A DNA stretch of 64,000 nucleotides, taken from Tetragenococcus solitarius NBRC 100494. GTDB taxonomy: Bacteria > Bacillota > Bacilli > Lactobacillales > Enterococcaceae. The stretch spans positions 62,001 to 126,000 of the forward strand of contig NZ_BCPY01000003.1 of the NCBI RefSeq assembly GCF_001544195.1, read 5' to 3'. Position 1 is the stretch's first letter; each line of letters opens with the position of its first letter. The position numbers and the translations under genes were made by a program. Shown piece by piece: positions 35,101-43,345 of this stretch. The notes below the pieces were generated by a model. That model saw only the letters and a list, made by a program, of their open reading frames with translations, was not told where the DNA came from and made no database searches.

Positions 35101-35283
35101 TGAACATTGACAGTAATCTTCTTCTTTAGCAGTAGCATCTAAGTCGACACGGTATAATTCACCGCCTAAGACTTCTGCATGCCAAACTTGATTTTCTGGA
35201 TCAGGTGTAACAGAAAGCACACGTCCGTCATTTAAATATTCTCTTCCTCTTTCAATAATTCGTTCAGGAATGCTCCACTTCAC
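32116..35283 (-). CDS. SNF2-family DNA/RNA helicase with SWIM zinc finger
   Basis: A 1055-residue Swi2/Snf2 ATPase. An N-terminal SWIM zinc finger (CQCSYWEEHGFCKH, about 58-71) is followed by a bacterial SNF2-associated region (about 150-560), then the motor with DEMGLGKTLQAI (Walker A-type motif I), DEAQ motif II, LSGTPIENNLDELW (motif III), and the C-terminal QAAGRAHRIGQ motif VI. Such proteins remodel DNA-protein complexes; the function in this group is not known. It begins 17 bp after sbcC, so it is probably cotranscribed with the sbcDC nuclease genes. Confidence 0.93.
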   Translation of the reverse strand: MKWSIPERIIERGREYLNDGRVLSVTPDPENQVWHAEVLGGELYRVDLDATAKEEDYCQCSYWEEHGFCKHTVAVELYLRKEGKTRKITASSVPKSDNFSASKMFSKGLNHLTPKKDRSQVPLQIECQIDSIATNSYRNELDVLGISLKVGQQHGRSYMVKNIYKFLQVYQTEKVYAANKRNSFYLNHSAFTQEENELLQHLASLAQTQELLGRTGVLVEGKLDKKYLLLPVEYAKAFIQTMANFPFIFQFNEHKLRELQFSNQTRPLLFKVTKGENAFELNVSRDFDKVYQYYSWALLKGEIIELTTAQMDIYLTMEQLLKRLNEAVIPYPQEELSELFKQVLPLLREIGEVQVADEVYQYISDENLLLRFYLKKRKGMIELRVDHVYGEIVFSSDPAHEHIPQNHPEVLRDYEKERQAKAVVEQLGFKQTKTGWHKPIPKGEELYRFFNQELHYMRQLGEIYMGKKLRELYLDGQKYKPRINVSESGSWLDVSFDITGIKQNEVDSILRSLMKNADYHTLENGQVLSLDSEEFQETSQVLAKLRGSIQSADQGVMKVPLNQGLQVQDQLAGQANFSEGFKQMTYDLTHPEDFSATLPEGIHAQLRDYQMVGFRWLKMLSYYQFGGILADEMGLGKTLQAISFLLSEKQEKQQIKTVIVAPASLTFNWQQEIRRFAPSLTSLVVSGNKSERQDLLEQEVDIWITSYASLRQDIESYRQLALNYLILDEAQMVKNSATKTAQALRSLTIPHRFALSGTPIENNLDELWSLFQMIMPGFFPSRQQYRNMSQEKIASMVRPFILRRDKKTVLQDLPDKLETNYYSALTDEQKKVYLAYLEQMREEVSSMDAAEFKKNRMSILAGLTRLRQICCDPRLFIEDYQGGSGKLEQVKDLIQAAKENHRRILLFSQFTSMLSIIEEELDTLGIETFYLRGSTPPKDRIEMVDAFNSGEKDVFLISLKAGGTGLNLTGADTVILYDLWWNPAVEEQAAGRAHRIGQEKNVEVWRMIAEGTIEERMNYLQQEKKELFKNVIQGNEAQLQQMTEDDIRSILSIGE

Positions 35284-35300
35284 AGATTTTCCTCCTTTCT

Positions 35301-38300
35301 TTAATCAGCTAAACAGCTTGTAATATAACTTTGTCCAGCACCATTTGTTTTTACAATCATTTGTTGTGTAATACGACTTTTAAGTTCACGTACATGGCTG
35401 ATGATACCAATCATCCTTCCTTCATCTTCTACCATTTCCAAAGCTTCGATTGCCATTTCTAAAGCCTCTTCATCTAAAGATCCGAAACCCTCATCAATAA
35501 ATAAGGTTTCAATCACAACACCGCCAGCATGGCTTTGTACCACATCACCTAAAGATAAAGCCAATGCTAAAGCTGCGATAAAACTTTCTCCTCCAGATAA
35601 AGTATGAGCTCTCCGGCTAGTTCCAGCATGGTCATCATAGATGCTAATTTCTAGACCTGTTGATTTTTTATAGCTGCCTTTTTCGTCAGAAAGTAAAAAT
35701 TGATACCGCCCCTGGGTTAATTTATTTAAACGTTCATTGGCAGCTTCTAGAATTTCAGCAAAAAAAGATTGCAATACATAACGTTCAATCCCCAGTCTTT
35801 CTAGGTTATCACCATTCATCGTTTCTGCCAACTGTTTAATCTGAGACATCTCTTCCATCTTTGTTTGATTTGCTTTATAAAGCTGAGTAAAGTCAGTCGT
35901 TATTTTTTTATTTGCGCGTAGAGTTTCTTCTTTTTGAATCAAAGAAGTTTGCGTTTCATCTACTTTTTCTTCTACTTCTTGTAATTTCTTCTCTAAAAAT
36001 TCCAAATCAGGACGTTCTCTTTGTTTATAATCTGCCAATTCACCTAAACGTTTTTTTGTATATTCATGTTCATTTTGGTCTTGGTTAATCTGTTGCTCTA
36101 ATGTTTCTAACTGACTTAATTCAGCTAACATTTTGCGCATATCATTTTCTGTCAAAGCAAATGGGCTATTATCAACTGCTTGGCTAAGTTTATGATTTAA
36201 AGTTCTTATCTTTTCTTGTAAGTGTTGCGCTTGTTGTTGTTGCTGTAAATTTCGTTCTTTTAAAGTGGTTATTTCAGTCTGCAAATTTTCTTTTTGTTTT
36301 TTATAGTCGTCTATTTTTCCTTGAATATTTGCTATTTTTTCTTCTAAATATTTTTTCTGTTCTTCAAGGTTTTGGCTGCTTTGGGCGCCTAATTGTTCTT
36401 TTAGAGTAGACGCTTCTGTTGTTATCTTAGTTTTTTCAGATTTATTTGTTAAGTACTGTTCTTGTAATTGCGCTAAAGTGGTTGCTATTTTTTCATTTTC
36501 TTTTTGTAATTTATCTTGTTTTAATTCAGCTTTTGAAATTGCTGTTTTTCGTTTGTTGAGATTATCTTGCCACTGCTGTAAATGATCCTGCGGACGAATA
36601 TCTAACACAGAAATAGACAAAGTATCCTCACATTCTTTAGTGAGTTCTTGCAATGTCACTTGCGCCTGGTCGACAGAGTTTTTGCATTTTTCTTGTTCTT
36701 TTTTACTGTTTTCAAGCATTGTTGAAAACTTTTGTTTCTGCTCTAAAACTTGCGTATACTCTTCTTCACTTTGAGCTAGTGCCTCTTCGCTTTGCGTAAT
36801 CTCTTCTAATGTATAGGTATGTGTGTTGCTAGCAACTTTATTATGATGAACTGAACCACATACTGGACAAGGCTCTCCTTCTTTTAAAAGTAATTGTAGA
36901 CGAGCAATCTGCATTTTAGCATTATCACTACGTGCAGTATCAAGCGTCTCTTTACTTGTTTCTACCGCTTGCAGACAAGTCTCTAATTGCTGGTTTAACT
37001 TATCCGTCTCTTTTTGCGCTTTTTGATAAGCTTTGATTTGATCATTTTGCTCTGCTTGGGCTTTTTCAAAACGTTTTGCAAGCTCATTAGCGCGATACAG
37101 CTGAATTTCTTCTTGCTGTATATCAGATTTTTGCTGTATCTGTTGATTTAACGATTGTTCACTAATTTTGTTTTTTTCTAGTTGATGATTCATTTCGTCG
37201 ATTTTATCTTCTTGCTGTGTTAGTTTCAAACCAAGCTGTTCTTTTTGCTCAGTCAATTGGTTTATCTTTTGCGCAAGCGGTAATTGTTCATTGATACGCT
37301 GCAGAGTGTACTGATCGTCTTTTTGTTGCCTTTGCCATTGTTCGTATTCTGCTTGCTGGTTTGCTAATTGCTCTTGCTGAGTTTGTTTCTTTTTTAAAAA
37401 GGAATCGATTTCTTCTAAAGAATGTTTTAATTGCTTGGCTTCTTCATTGTATTCATCTTGTTGTGCTAATAATCCTTTTTGCTCATTTACCCAAGAAAGT
37501 TGGGCAAAATATTGTTTTTTACGTTTTATTTCCGGTTCCTTGGCTTTTAATCTTTCTTGCGTTTGAAGTAATTTCTCATACTCATTAAGTATCTTGTCCG
37601 TTTCTTTTCCGTTATAAAAAGCTTTTTCTGCTTTCTTCTTGTCTTCTTTTTGACTTGTAAGATTCTTTTGTTCTGTAACAATTTCAGTTTTTAATCGTTC
37701 TAATTCATCTTGCCATTGTGTCAATGTTTCTTGATAAGAGTTGGGAATTTTTTCCTGAGTTTGAAATTGCTGCTGTAAATTTTCCAACTGATCTGTTTGC
37801 TTAGCTAACTCTTTATCTATCCTCTTTTGCTGGCTACGCAGCCAGTCACTCAACCGTTGGTAAAGCTGAGTCCCAAATAAATTACGTAAGAGCTTTTCTT
37901 TGTCATTACTAGAAGCAACCAAAAAATTACGAAACTCTCCTTGGGGCAGCAAAACAATCTGGAAAAACTGCTTGGCATTAACGTTTAATAACTCCGTAAT
38001 AAAATGATCCACTTCGCTTTTTTTCCCATACTGAGTCAGTACTGTTCCAGAAACAGAATAAACAGTTAAACGAACTTTCGTCGCTTGATTGGTAAACCCC
38101 TGATCTCTTTTTTTTGCGACCCTCTGTTCAGGAGAACGACTAATTTCGTAAAATGTTCCTTGATGTTCAAAACTAAAAGTCACTTCAGTTAATTCTTTGG
38201 CAGGCGCGAAGGTGGAACGCATCTCTTTTCCAGTACGTAGATGACCCGAAGTTTCACCAAATAAAGCAAAAGTCATACCATCAAAAATGGTCGTTTTGCC

Positions 38301-38417
38301 CGCTCCTGTCTTACCAGAAATCAAAAATAATCCACCCGTTTGAAAATCGGTGAAATCCACCGTTTCATTAAGAAATGGCCCAAAATTTTTCAAGGTTAAT
38401 TTTCTAGGTTGCATCAT
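35301..38417 (-). CDS. sbcC: Exonuclease subunit SbcC
   Basis: SbcC is the SMC-like ATPase subunit of the SbcCD nuclease, the bacterial Rad50-Mre11 equivalent that cleaves hairpins and processes double-strand ends. The 1038-residue product has Walker A ISGKTGAGKTTIF near residue 35, very long coiled coils rich in Glu/Gln/Lys (about 180-890), a central zinc hook CPVC (EPCPVCGSVHHN, near residue 510), and the C-terminal signature HTLSGGESF with Walker B ETLFIDEGFGSLD. The ATG at 38417 overlaps the sbcD stop codon (ATGA). Confidence 0.96.
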   Translation of the reverse strand: MMQPRKLTLKNFGPFLNETVDFTDFQTGGLFLISGKTGAGKTTIFDGMTFALFGETSGHLRTGKEMRSTFAPAKELTEVTFSFEHQGTFYEISRSPEQRVAKKRDQGFTNQATKVRLTVYSVSGTVLTQYGKKSEVDHFITELLNVNAKQFFQIVLLPQGEFRNFLVASSNDKEKLLRNLFGTQLYQRLSDWLRSQQKRIDKELAKQTDQLENLQQQFQTQEKIPNSYQETLTQWQDELERLKTEIVTEQKNLTSQKEDKKKAEKAFYNGKETDKILNEYEKLLQTQERLKAKEPEIKRKKQYFAQLSWVNEQKGLLAQQDEYNEEAKQLKHSLEEIDSFLKKKQTQQEQLANQQAEYEQWQRQQKDDQYTLQRINEQLPLAQKINQLTEQKEQLGLKLTQQEDKIDEMNHQLEKNKISEQSLNQQIQQKSDIQQEEIQLYRANELAKRFEKAQAEQNDQIKAYQKAQKETDKLNQQLETCLQAVETSKETLDTARSDNAKMQIARLQLLLKEGEPCPVCGSVHHNKVASNTHTYTLEEITQSEEALAQSEEEYTQVLEQKQKFSTMLENSKKEQEKCKNSVDQAQVTLQELTKECEDTLSISVLDIRPQDHLQQWQDNLNKRKTAISKAELKQDKLQKENEKIATTLAQLQEQYLTNKSEKTKITTEASTLKEQLGAQSSQNLEEQKKYLEEKIANIQGKIDDYKKQKENLQTEITTLKERNLQQQQQAQHLQEKIRTLNHKLSQAVDNSPFALTENDMRKMLAELSQLETLEQQINQDQNEHEYTKKRLGELADYKQRERPDLEFLEKKLQEVEEKVDETQTSLIQKEETLRANKKITTDFTQLYKANQTKMEEMSQIKQLAETMNGDNLERLGIERYVLQSFFAEILEAANERLNKLTQGRYQFLLSDEKGSYKKSTGLEISIYDDHAGTSRRAHTLSGGESFIAALALALSLGDVVQSHAGGVVIETLFIDEGFGSLDEEALEMAIEALEMVEDEGRMIGIISHVRELKSRITQQMIVKTNGAGQSYITSCLAD

Positions 38418-39541
38418 TGTTCCTCTCTTTCTGTATCGATTGCTTGTTGAAGACCCTGTTCTAACCAAGAGCGTTGCTTTTCAGTTAATTCATCTCCAGT
38501 AATCTCCTCAAAAAAAGAAGTTAACATTTGGTAGGGGGACTTTTTACGCTGTTTTACTTTGTTTAAAAGATTTGACTGATCACGCCCGTTCACCCGCTCT
38601 ACACCTAAGATATTCGGATAAATAGCGCGAAGCTGGTTCATCATATTTGTAATAACACTACGGTTGGTTAATTGAAAGTACCAAAAAGAAGTACGTTCTT
38701 GCTGTTGATAAAAGTCCGGGTCAGTCAGTGTTTCAAACGAGGCTTGCAGCACACGTATATCCCGTTTAGGTTCAAGTTGATGAAATTCTGGCACCATGTT
38801 TTTGCTATCGAGAATCCACACGCCTTTAGAATCATCTTTTTCAGATAAGGAAAATTTTAAGGGCGACCCGCTATAGCGAGCATTTTCGGCGTTTAAAGCG
38901 TTTTTTGAATGTAAATGCCCTAAAGCTACGTAATCAAAATCCTGGATCAATTCATAAGGAATCCCATTTAAGCCACCAACTTCAATAGGAGTTTCAGAAT
39001 CACAGCGCGTACTTCCGGCAACAAAAAAATGGGTCACCAGTACTTGTTTTTTGTTAGGATTAAAGGCTTGTTTCATTTTTTCAACGATTTTTTTAATAGC
39101 TTCCTGTAAGCTTAATTTTTCTTCTTCAAAATACACACGTGCTGTGATCGGTTCAAAATACGGCAGCAGAAAGAATTGGACATCATCCATTTCAATCGGT
39201 GTAAAAGATTGCTTTAAATCCGTATATAAATGAAAATTTGTTTGTTCGTACCAAGGCATGCCCGTACGAAGACGAACCGCTGAATCATGATTGCCCGAAA
39301 TAGCTAAAATTGGCAAGTTATTTTGTAAATTTATTTTTATAAAAGCTTGATTGAGTAACTCACAGGCCTCCACACTAGGTACACTACGATCGTATAGGTC
39401 TCCTGCGATAACCAGAGCATCTACCTTCTGAGTAATCGCAATGTCTAAAATTTGATCAAGAATTTGTTTTTGATCGGATAGCAAGTCATAACCATGAAGT
39501 TTTTTTCCTATATGCCAATCGCCAGTATGTAAAAAACGCAC
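38414..39541 (-). CDS. sbcD: Exonuclease subunit SbcD
   Basis: SbcD is the metallophosphoesterase nuclease of the SbcCD complex. The 375-residue product starts at GTG with AGAGGTGAAG upstream; the reading to 39571 has no ribosome binding site. Phosphoesterase motifs are LHTGDWHIGKKL (residues 4-15), VIAGDLYDRSVP near residue 47, ISGNHDS near residue 82, VTHFFV near residue 170, and ALGHLHSK near residue 213. It overlaps sbcC by 4 bp and leads an sbcD-sbcC-SNF2 unit. Confidence 0.96.
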   Translation of the reverse strand: MRFLHTGDWHIGKKLHGYDLLSDQKQILDQILDIAITQKVDALVIAGDLYDRSVPSVEACELLNQAFIKINLQNNLPILAISGNHDSAVRLRTGMPWYEQTNFHLYTDLKQSFTPIEMDDVQFFLLPYFEPITARVYFEEEKLSLQEAIKKIVEKMKQAFNPNKKQVLVTHFFVAGSTRCDSETPIEVGGLNGIPYELIQDFDYVALGHLHSKNALNAENARYSGSPLKFSLSEKDDSKGVWILDSKNMVPEFHQLEPKRDIRVLQASFETLTDPDFYQQQERTSFWYFQLTNRSVITNMMNQLRAIYPNILGVERVNGRDQSNLLNKVKQRKKSPYQMLTSFFEEITGDELTEKQRSWLEQGLQQAIDTEREEQ

Positions 39542-39602
39542 AGTCTTCACCTCTAAAAATGTCTTTCCCATTATTATACCACTTTTTCCCTTGAGCTAAA
39601 GC

Positions 39603-39641
39603 CAAAAAAGTACAGCAACTGATTTATCAGCGCTGTACTTC
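39603..39641 (-). terminator. Terminator of the acyltransferase gene
   Basis: AAGTACAGC pairs with GCTGTACTT; inside, TGAT pairs with ATCA. Six Ts follow on the minus strand. Confidence 0.85.
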
Positions 39642-39644
39642 TCT

Positions 39645-40262
39645 TTATTTTGGTTCATAATGAAAATTCGGGTCAATCTCTTCGTCAATTTTGTCAAAAG
39701 ATGCTTGCAAACGTTGTTCAACAATTTGCATTCCCTTATCATCTGTCTTTTTAATATCACTTAAATCAATTGGTTCTCCAAATCTTACAGTCACGCGTTT
39801 TCTTTTAAATAAATCTTTTAATGACAAGGGGCCTTGATATACACAAGGAACAATTCGTACTTTAGCCATTCTGCTTATAACGACGGTGCCTCCCTTAAGC
39901 TCAGAAGAATGACGCGTACCGCTTGGAAACATCAATAAGCTTAAATCCGTATTGCGCAATAGTTTTACTGGCGTTTTTATCGTACTAGGTCCCGGGTTAT
40001 CTCTTTTAACTGCAAACGCATTGGCATGCACTAGGATAAATCGTAATATTGGATTTTTAAATAACTCTTCTTTAGCCATAAAAGCAAATTTTTTAGGACT
40101 TGCGGCTACGGCTAAGTAAAGTGGTTCCCACCACGTTCTATGCGGAGCAACTAAAATATAATTTTCATCTTGCGGTAACATTTCTTTATTTTCATAATGA
40201 GCATTCCCATTTACTAAAAATAAAAGGGCTCTTACAATAACACGCATAAATAAATAAAACAT
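39645..40262 (-). CDS. 1-acyl-sn-glycerol-3-phosphate acyltransferase (PlsC type)
   Basis: A 205-residue membrane-associated acyltransferase of the PlsC/LPLAT family, which makes phosphatidic acid for membrane lipids. An N-terminal hydrophobic segment (about 1-16) precedes the catalytic site, which reads APHRTWWEPLYLA: the HX4D motif has Glu in place of Asp. The second motif is FPSGTRHSS where FPEGTRS is usual. Both changes may be normal for this subfamily or may mark a different substrate. The ATG at 40262 has AAAGGAAAGAG upstream. Confidence 0.88.
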   Translation of the reverse strand: MFYLFMRVIVRALLFLVNGNAHYENKEMLPQDENYILVAPHRTWWEPLYLAVAASPKKFAFMAKEELFKNPILRFILVHANAFAVKRDNPGPSTIKTPVKLLRNTDLSLLMFPSGTRHSSELKGGTVVISRMAKVRIVPCVYQGPLSLKDLFKRKRVTVRFGEPIDLSDIKKTDDKGMQIVEQRLQASFDKIDEEIDPNFHYEPK

Positions 40263-40411
40263 AGTCTCTTTCCTTTGATATGAACTTTTATTTCTAGAAA
40301 TAGTATGCAAGAAAAAAGAGGGTTTGACAAGTTTTTTATTTTAACTTCATTTTAATTTTAAATAAAAAAAGGTATAATGCATAAGAATAAATAAAAGGAG
40401 GCAGCTATTTT

Positions 40412-41149
40412 ATGTGTTTAAAAGATGACGAGCGTATCGATCAACTTTACGCTGACGATATTAAAATCATCCAAAGCCCAAGTGTCTTCTCCTTTTCATT
40501 AGATGCCGTCTTGCTAGCCAACTTCCCTAAGATTCCCAAAAAAGGAACCATTGTCGATTTATGTGCGGGAAATGGCGCAGTTGGTTTATTTGTCGCGAAA
40601 AAAACGCAAGGGAAAATTTATCAAATTGAACTTCAGGAAAAATTAGCCGATATGGCACAACGGAGCGTCCGTTTGAATCATTTAGAGAACCAAAATGAAG
40701 TCTTAGCAATGGATGTAAAAGATAGTCTTGCTAAAATTCCTAGTGATTCATGTGATTTGGTCCTTTGCAATCCGCCTTATTTTAAAAATCTACCTAACAA
40801 TCGTAAAAATCCTAACCCTTATTATGCTATCGCACGTCATGAGGTACATACCAATTTAAACGAAATATTATTCGTCTCATCTAAGTTATTAAAAATGAAT
40901 GGGCATTTCGCTATGGTGCACCGCCCCGACCGTTTTTTAGAAATTATTGATTTAATGAAAAAAAACCGGCTTGCACCTAAACGAGTCCAATTTGTATACC
41001 CTAAGGCTGGTAGAGAAGCGAATATCTTATTAATCGAAGGAATTAAAGATGGAAAGACCGATGGTTTCAAAGTACTTCCGCCTATGTTTACTTATGACGC
41101 TACGGGCAATTATTCTTTAGAAACGAGTAGATTACTTTATGGCAAATAA
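40412..41149 (+). CDS. tRNA1(Val) (adenine(37)-N6)-methyltransferase-like protein
   Basis: A 245-residue Rossmann methyltransferase of the YfiC/TrmN6 family. The SAM loop IVDLCAGNGAVGLF lies near residue 45 and the amino-methyltransferase motif LCNPPYF near residue 118, which marks enzymes that methylate an exocyclic adenine amino group. AAAGGAGGC precedes the ATG by about 10 bp. The 3' end overlaps the GIY-YIG gene by 11 bp, the same pairing as yabB-yazA in Bacillus. The exact tRNA target is inferred. Confidence 0.9.
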   Translation: MCLKDDERIDQLYADDIKIIQSPSVFSFSLDAVLLANFPKIPKKGTIVDLCAGNGAVGLFVAKKTQGKIYQIELQEKLADMAQRSVRLNHLENQNEVLAMDVKDSLAKIPSDSCDLVLCNPPYFKNLPNNRKNPNPYYAIARHEVHTNLNEILFVSSKLLKMNGHFAMVHRPDRFLEIIDLMKKNRLAPKRVQFVYPKAGREANILLIEGIKDGKTDGFKVLPPMFTYDATGNYSLETSRLLYGK

Positions 41150-41429
41150 AAACCAATATTTTTATGTTCTACGTTGTAAAGATCATAGTTTTTATGGCGG
41201 ATATACAACAGATCTTAATCGGCGCTTAAAGGAACATAACCAAGGAAATGGCGCTAAATATACACACCCCAAAAGTCGAAGACCCCTTGACATTGTACAT
41301 GCGGAAGCCTTTGCAACAAGAAGCCAAGCCACTAAAGCTGAAGCCTTCTTTAAAAAGCTTTCCCGTAAAGAAAAAGAAAATTACCTACGCCTACATCAGG
41401 ATAAAAACGTCTGGCACAAAATGGACTGA
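41139..41429 (+). CDS. GIY-YIG domain protein (YazA/UPF0213)
   Basis: A 96-residue protein consisting of one GIY-YIG nuclease domain. The two motif parts appear as FYVLRCKDHSFYGGYT near residue 7 (the Y-V and GGY elements), with conserved Arg in LNRRLKEHN and Glu in AEAFATRSQATKAEAFFK. Family members are small and their biological role is not established; it is encoded with the upstream methyltransferase, which suggests a link to nucleic acid maintenance. Confidence 0.9.
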   Translation: MANKNQYFYVLRCKDHSFYGGYTTDLNRRLKEHNQGNGAKYTHPKSRRPLDIVHAEAFATRSQATKAEAFFKKLSRKEKENYLRLHQDKNVWHKMD

Positions 41430-41476
41430 GCCGCATACATGCCTGACATTTTTTATCTTAATGTGACAATTTTTTA

Positions 41477-41845
41477 CTAGTGTTTTAATAAATTTCCCAA
41501 AACAATCCCCAAAAAAGCAGCTAAAATGCCCAAAATATAAGAAACTCCTACATAACTAAAAAAATATTTATATCTTTTTTCGCGAAGTAATTCTACGTTT
41601 TCTACGTTAAAAGTTGAAAATGTAGTAAAAGAGCCCATAAATCCGGTACCCGCTAAAAGGGAAAATACAGGTCCAACGCTTAAACCAGTCAGTAGTCCCA
41701 GTAATAAAGAACCTAAAATATTGATAGCAAAAGTAGCAAATGGAAAAGTATAAGTCCATTGGCTCTTAATCCAATTTGTTGAAAGAACACGAGCCAGCAC
41801 GCCAAAGGCTGCCCCTGCAGAAACTGTAAGACAGTTAACGAACAA
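41477..41845 (-). CDS. crcB: Fluoride channel CrcB/Fluc, second copy
   Basis: CrcB (Fluc) proteins are small four-helix membrane channels that export fluoride as antiparallel dimers. The 122-residue product has the family core GTGFMGSFTTFSTFNVE near residue 66, with the conserved Phe and polar track TFSTF. The start is TTG with GAGGT 4 bp upstream. The gene overlaps the first crcB by 11 bp. Tandem copies in Gram-positive bacteria often form heterodimers; that is inference here. The pair lies under a fluoride riboswitch. Confidence 0.95.
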   Translation of the reverse strand: MFVNCLTVSAGAAFGVLARVLSTNWIKSQWTYTFPFATFAINILGSLLLGLLTGLSVGPVFSLLAGTGFMGSFTTFSTFNVENVELLREKRYKYFFSYVGVSYILGILAAFLGIVLGNLLKH

Positions 41846-42233
41846 TTTTACCTCTTCCTTTCCTCCGAATAATCAGCCAGTTACTCACTTGATATCCAAT
41901 GATACAAGCAAGTAAACCGCCAAACAAACTGGCTAGTATATACCCACTGGCATAGACATATTCACCATTTTGAAGCAACTCTGCAGATTCCAAAGAAAAT
42001 GTCGAAAAAGTGGTAAAAGAACCAACAAAGCCAGTCCCAATCGCTGATACCAACCTAGCCGATAAATATGGAAGCTGACTTAAAAAACGGGTCACAAAAG
42101 CAAGTAAAAAACACCCCAATAAATTAATCATTAATGTGGCGCCAGGAAACTGTCCTGCGTCAATAATTAAACTTAGAATATATCTAGAAGTTGCACCAAG
42201 TGCTCCAAAAATAACAAGTAAAACATAGTACAT
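41835..42233 (-). CDS. crcB: Fluoride channel CrcB/Fluc, first copy
   Basis: The 132-residue product begins MYYVLLVIFGALGATSRYIL and has the core GTGFVGSFTTFSTFSLESAE near residue 66. Four hydrophobic spans are visible, and the C-terminus is basic. GAGGAGA precedes the ATG. It overlaps the second crcB and follows the DUF190 gene by 19 bp, forming a three-gene unit downstream of the fluoride riboswitch at 43066-43182. Two sequence-distinct channels in tandem point to a heterodimer. Confidence 0.95.
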   Translation of the reverse strand: MYYVLLVIFGALGATSRYILSLIIDAGQFPGATLMINLLGCFLLAFVTRFLSQLPYLSARLVSAIGTGFVGSFTTFSTFSLESAELLQNGEYVYASGYILASLFGGLLACIIGYQVSNWLIIRRKGRGKIVR

Positions 42234-42252
42234 GCCGAAATCTCCTCAAAAA

Positions 42253-42885
42253 TTATTTATTTGCGATTAAATGTATAGGTGTAGTAAATATGGCTCCTTC
42301 TTCTACAACACTATCTAGACCTTGTAATAGCTCATCTAGATTTTCAGAAGAAATAACACATTCAATAACAATTGGTGTCTGCTCACTGCGAGCAAATAAT
42401 TTTTGTTTGTGAATAACATGGTCCTTCCCATAGCCAACAATCCCTCTAGTCATAGAAGTCCAAATAGCATTTTTTTCTTGAAAAAAATCAATCACCTTTT
42501 CGTATTCTTCTTTTCTAAACCATGAATTCTCTTCTTTTGTATATACTTTTACGGCAAAATGATCGTGGGTACTCATGTCTTTTTCCTCCATTCCTTTTAC
42601 TATACTTATCTGACCATGTTTCAAGTTATCTTTTATTTCTTGCAAAACGCTCATAATCCGCTGTCCACTATCTATTGTTTCAACAATAAGCGATAAGTCG
42701 TTAAATTGCTGGTCTTCAAGTATACTAATACGACGCTTATTTTGATAGTTTAGATTCATTTCACTACGCCGGACTGTCAATCCAGAAAAACCATTCTTCC
42801 ATAAAAATTGTTCAAGCCATTTGTAATCTGCTAATTGGTACGTCCCCGCTTTTTCACTAATGATAATGCGTAGTAGATATTTCAT
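42253..42885 (-). CDS. DUF190-family protein, tandem domains
   Basis: A 210-residue protein with two DUF190-like (GlnB-type fold) repeats. The first is about 1-95 (MKYLLRIIISEKAGTYQ...), the second about 108-208, with GIVGYGKDHVIHKQKLF in the second. DUF190 proteins are often encoded beside crcB; the fold suggests ligand-responsive regulation of the channels, but no function is proven. GAGGGGAG precedes the ATG. It is the first gene after the fluoride riboswitch. Confidence 0.85.
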   Translation of the reverse strand: MKYLLRIIISEKAGTYQLADYKWLEQFLWKNGFSGLTVRRSEMNLNYQNKRRISILEDQQFNDLSLIVETIDSGQRIMSVLQEIKDNLKHGQISIVKGMEEKDMSTHDHFAVKVYTKEENSWFRKEEYEKVIDFFQEKNAIWTSMTRGIVGYGKDHVIHKQKLFARSEQTPIVIECVISSENLDELLQGLDSVVEEGAIFTTPIHLIANK

Positions 42886-43065
42886 CTGCTTACTCCCCTC
42901 TTAAGTGCAAAAATAATATTATTTATAGCAATTTTCGATAAATAAGCTCTTTGTAATGTTACTTTACCCTAACTTCCTATAATATTTGCATGTCAACTGG
43001 AAAACTATCAAGAAAGATATTTATTTAAATTCTTTTATAGTTGCGAGTATGTTCTTTCTTTAAAA

Positions 43066-43182
43066 ACAAAAAAACTGCTATATATTAGCGTTTATTTAAC
43101 TACAATCCAAATAAACACTAATATATAACAGGCACCATCAACCATTACGGTAATTATAGGGAGTACCATCCCTGCGTTTAAA
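43066..43182 (-). promoter_or_regulatory. Fluoride riboswitch (crcB motif) of the channel operon
   Basis: The aptamer reads AGGGATGGTACTCCCT, then ATAATTACC, then TGGTTGATGGTGCCTG, matching the conserved GATG, AAC-like, CTGATGG and CCT blocks of fluoride riboswitches. Next is the expression platform, a 19-bp stem TATATATTAGTGTTTATTT against AAATAAACGCTAATATATA (43079-43097, 43109-43127) with seven Ts. The terminator's first arm adjoins the 3' end of the aptamer, so fluoride is expected to prevent termination. The downstream genes are DUF190 and two crcB, fully consistent. Confidence 0.93.
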
Positions 43183-43210
43183 TACTAGCATGTTTGTTAT
43201 TTATCTGCAA
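43182..43210 (-). promoter_or_regulatory. Promoter of the fluoride channel operon
   Basis: TTGCAG (43205-43210) and TAGTAT (43182-43187) are spaced 17 bp on the minus strand, and the -10 has the TGn extension. The riboswitch aptamer begins within 10 bp of the predicted start. The promoter lies just past the end of the upstream 166-residue gene. Confidence 0.75.
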
Positions 43211-43345
43211 TATTCATTCTATAAAACTTATAAGGTAAAAATGGTTCTCATATATTTTCCATAAAGTAAAAAGTAAGAGCATCTTCTTTTTCTGTCGAAG
43301 TAATAGGACAAATAATAATCAAGATTACAGCTAAATCTTTTTGAT

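Noticed and set aside
40324-40378. Promoter built from TTGACA at 40324 and TATAAT at 40373
   Set aside because: The spacing is 43 bp, far too long; TATAAT may be a real -10 but its own -35 is poor.
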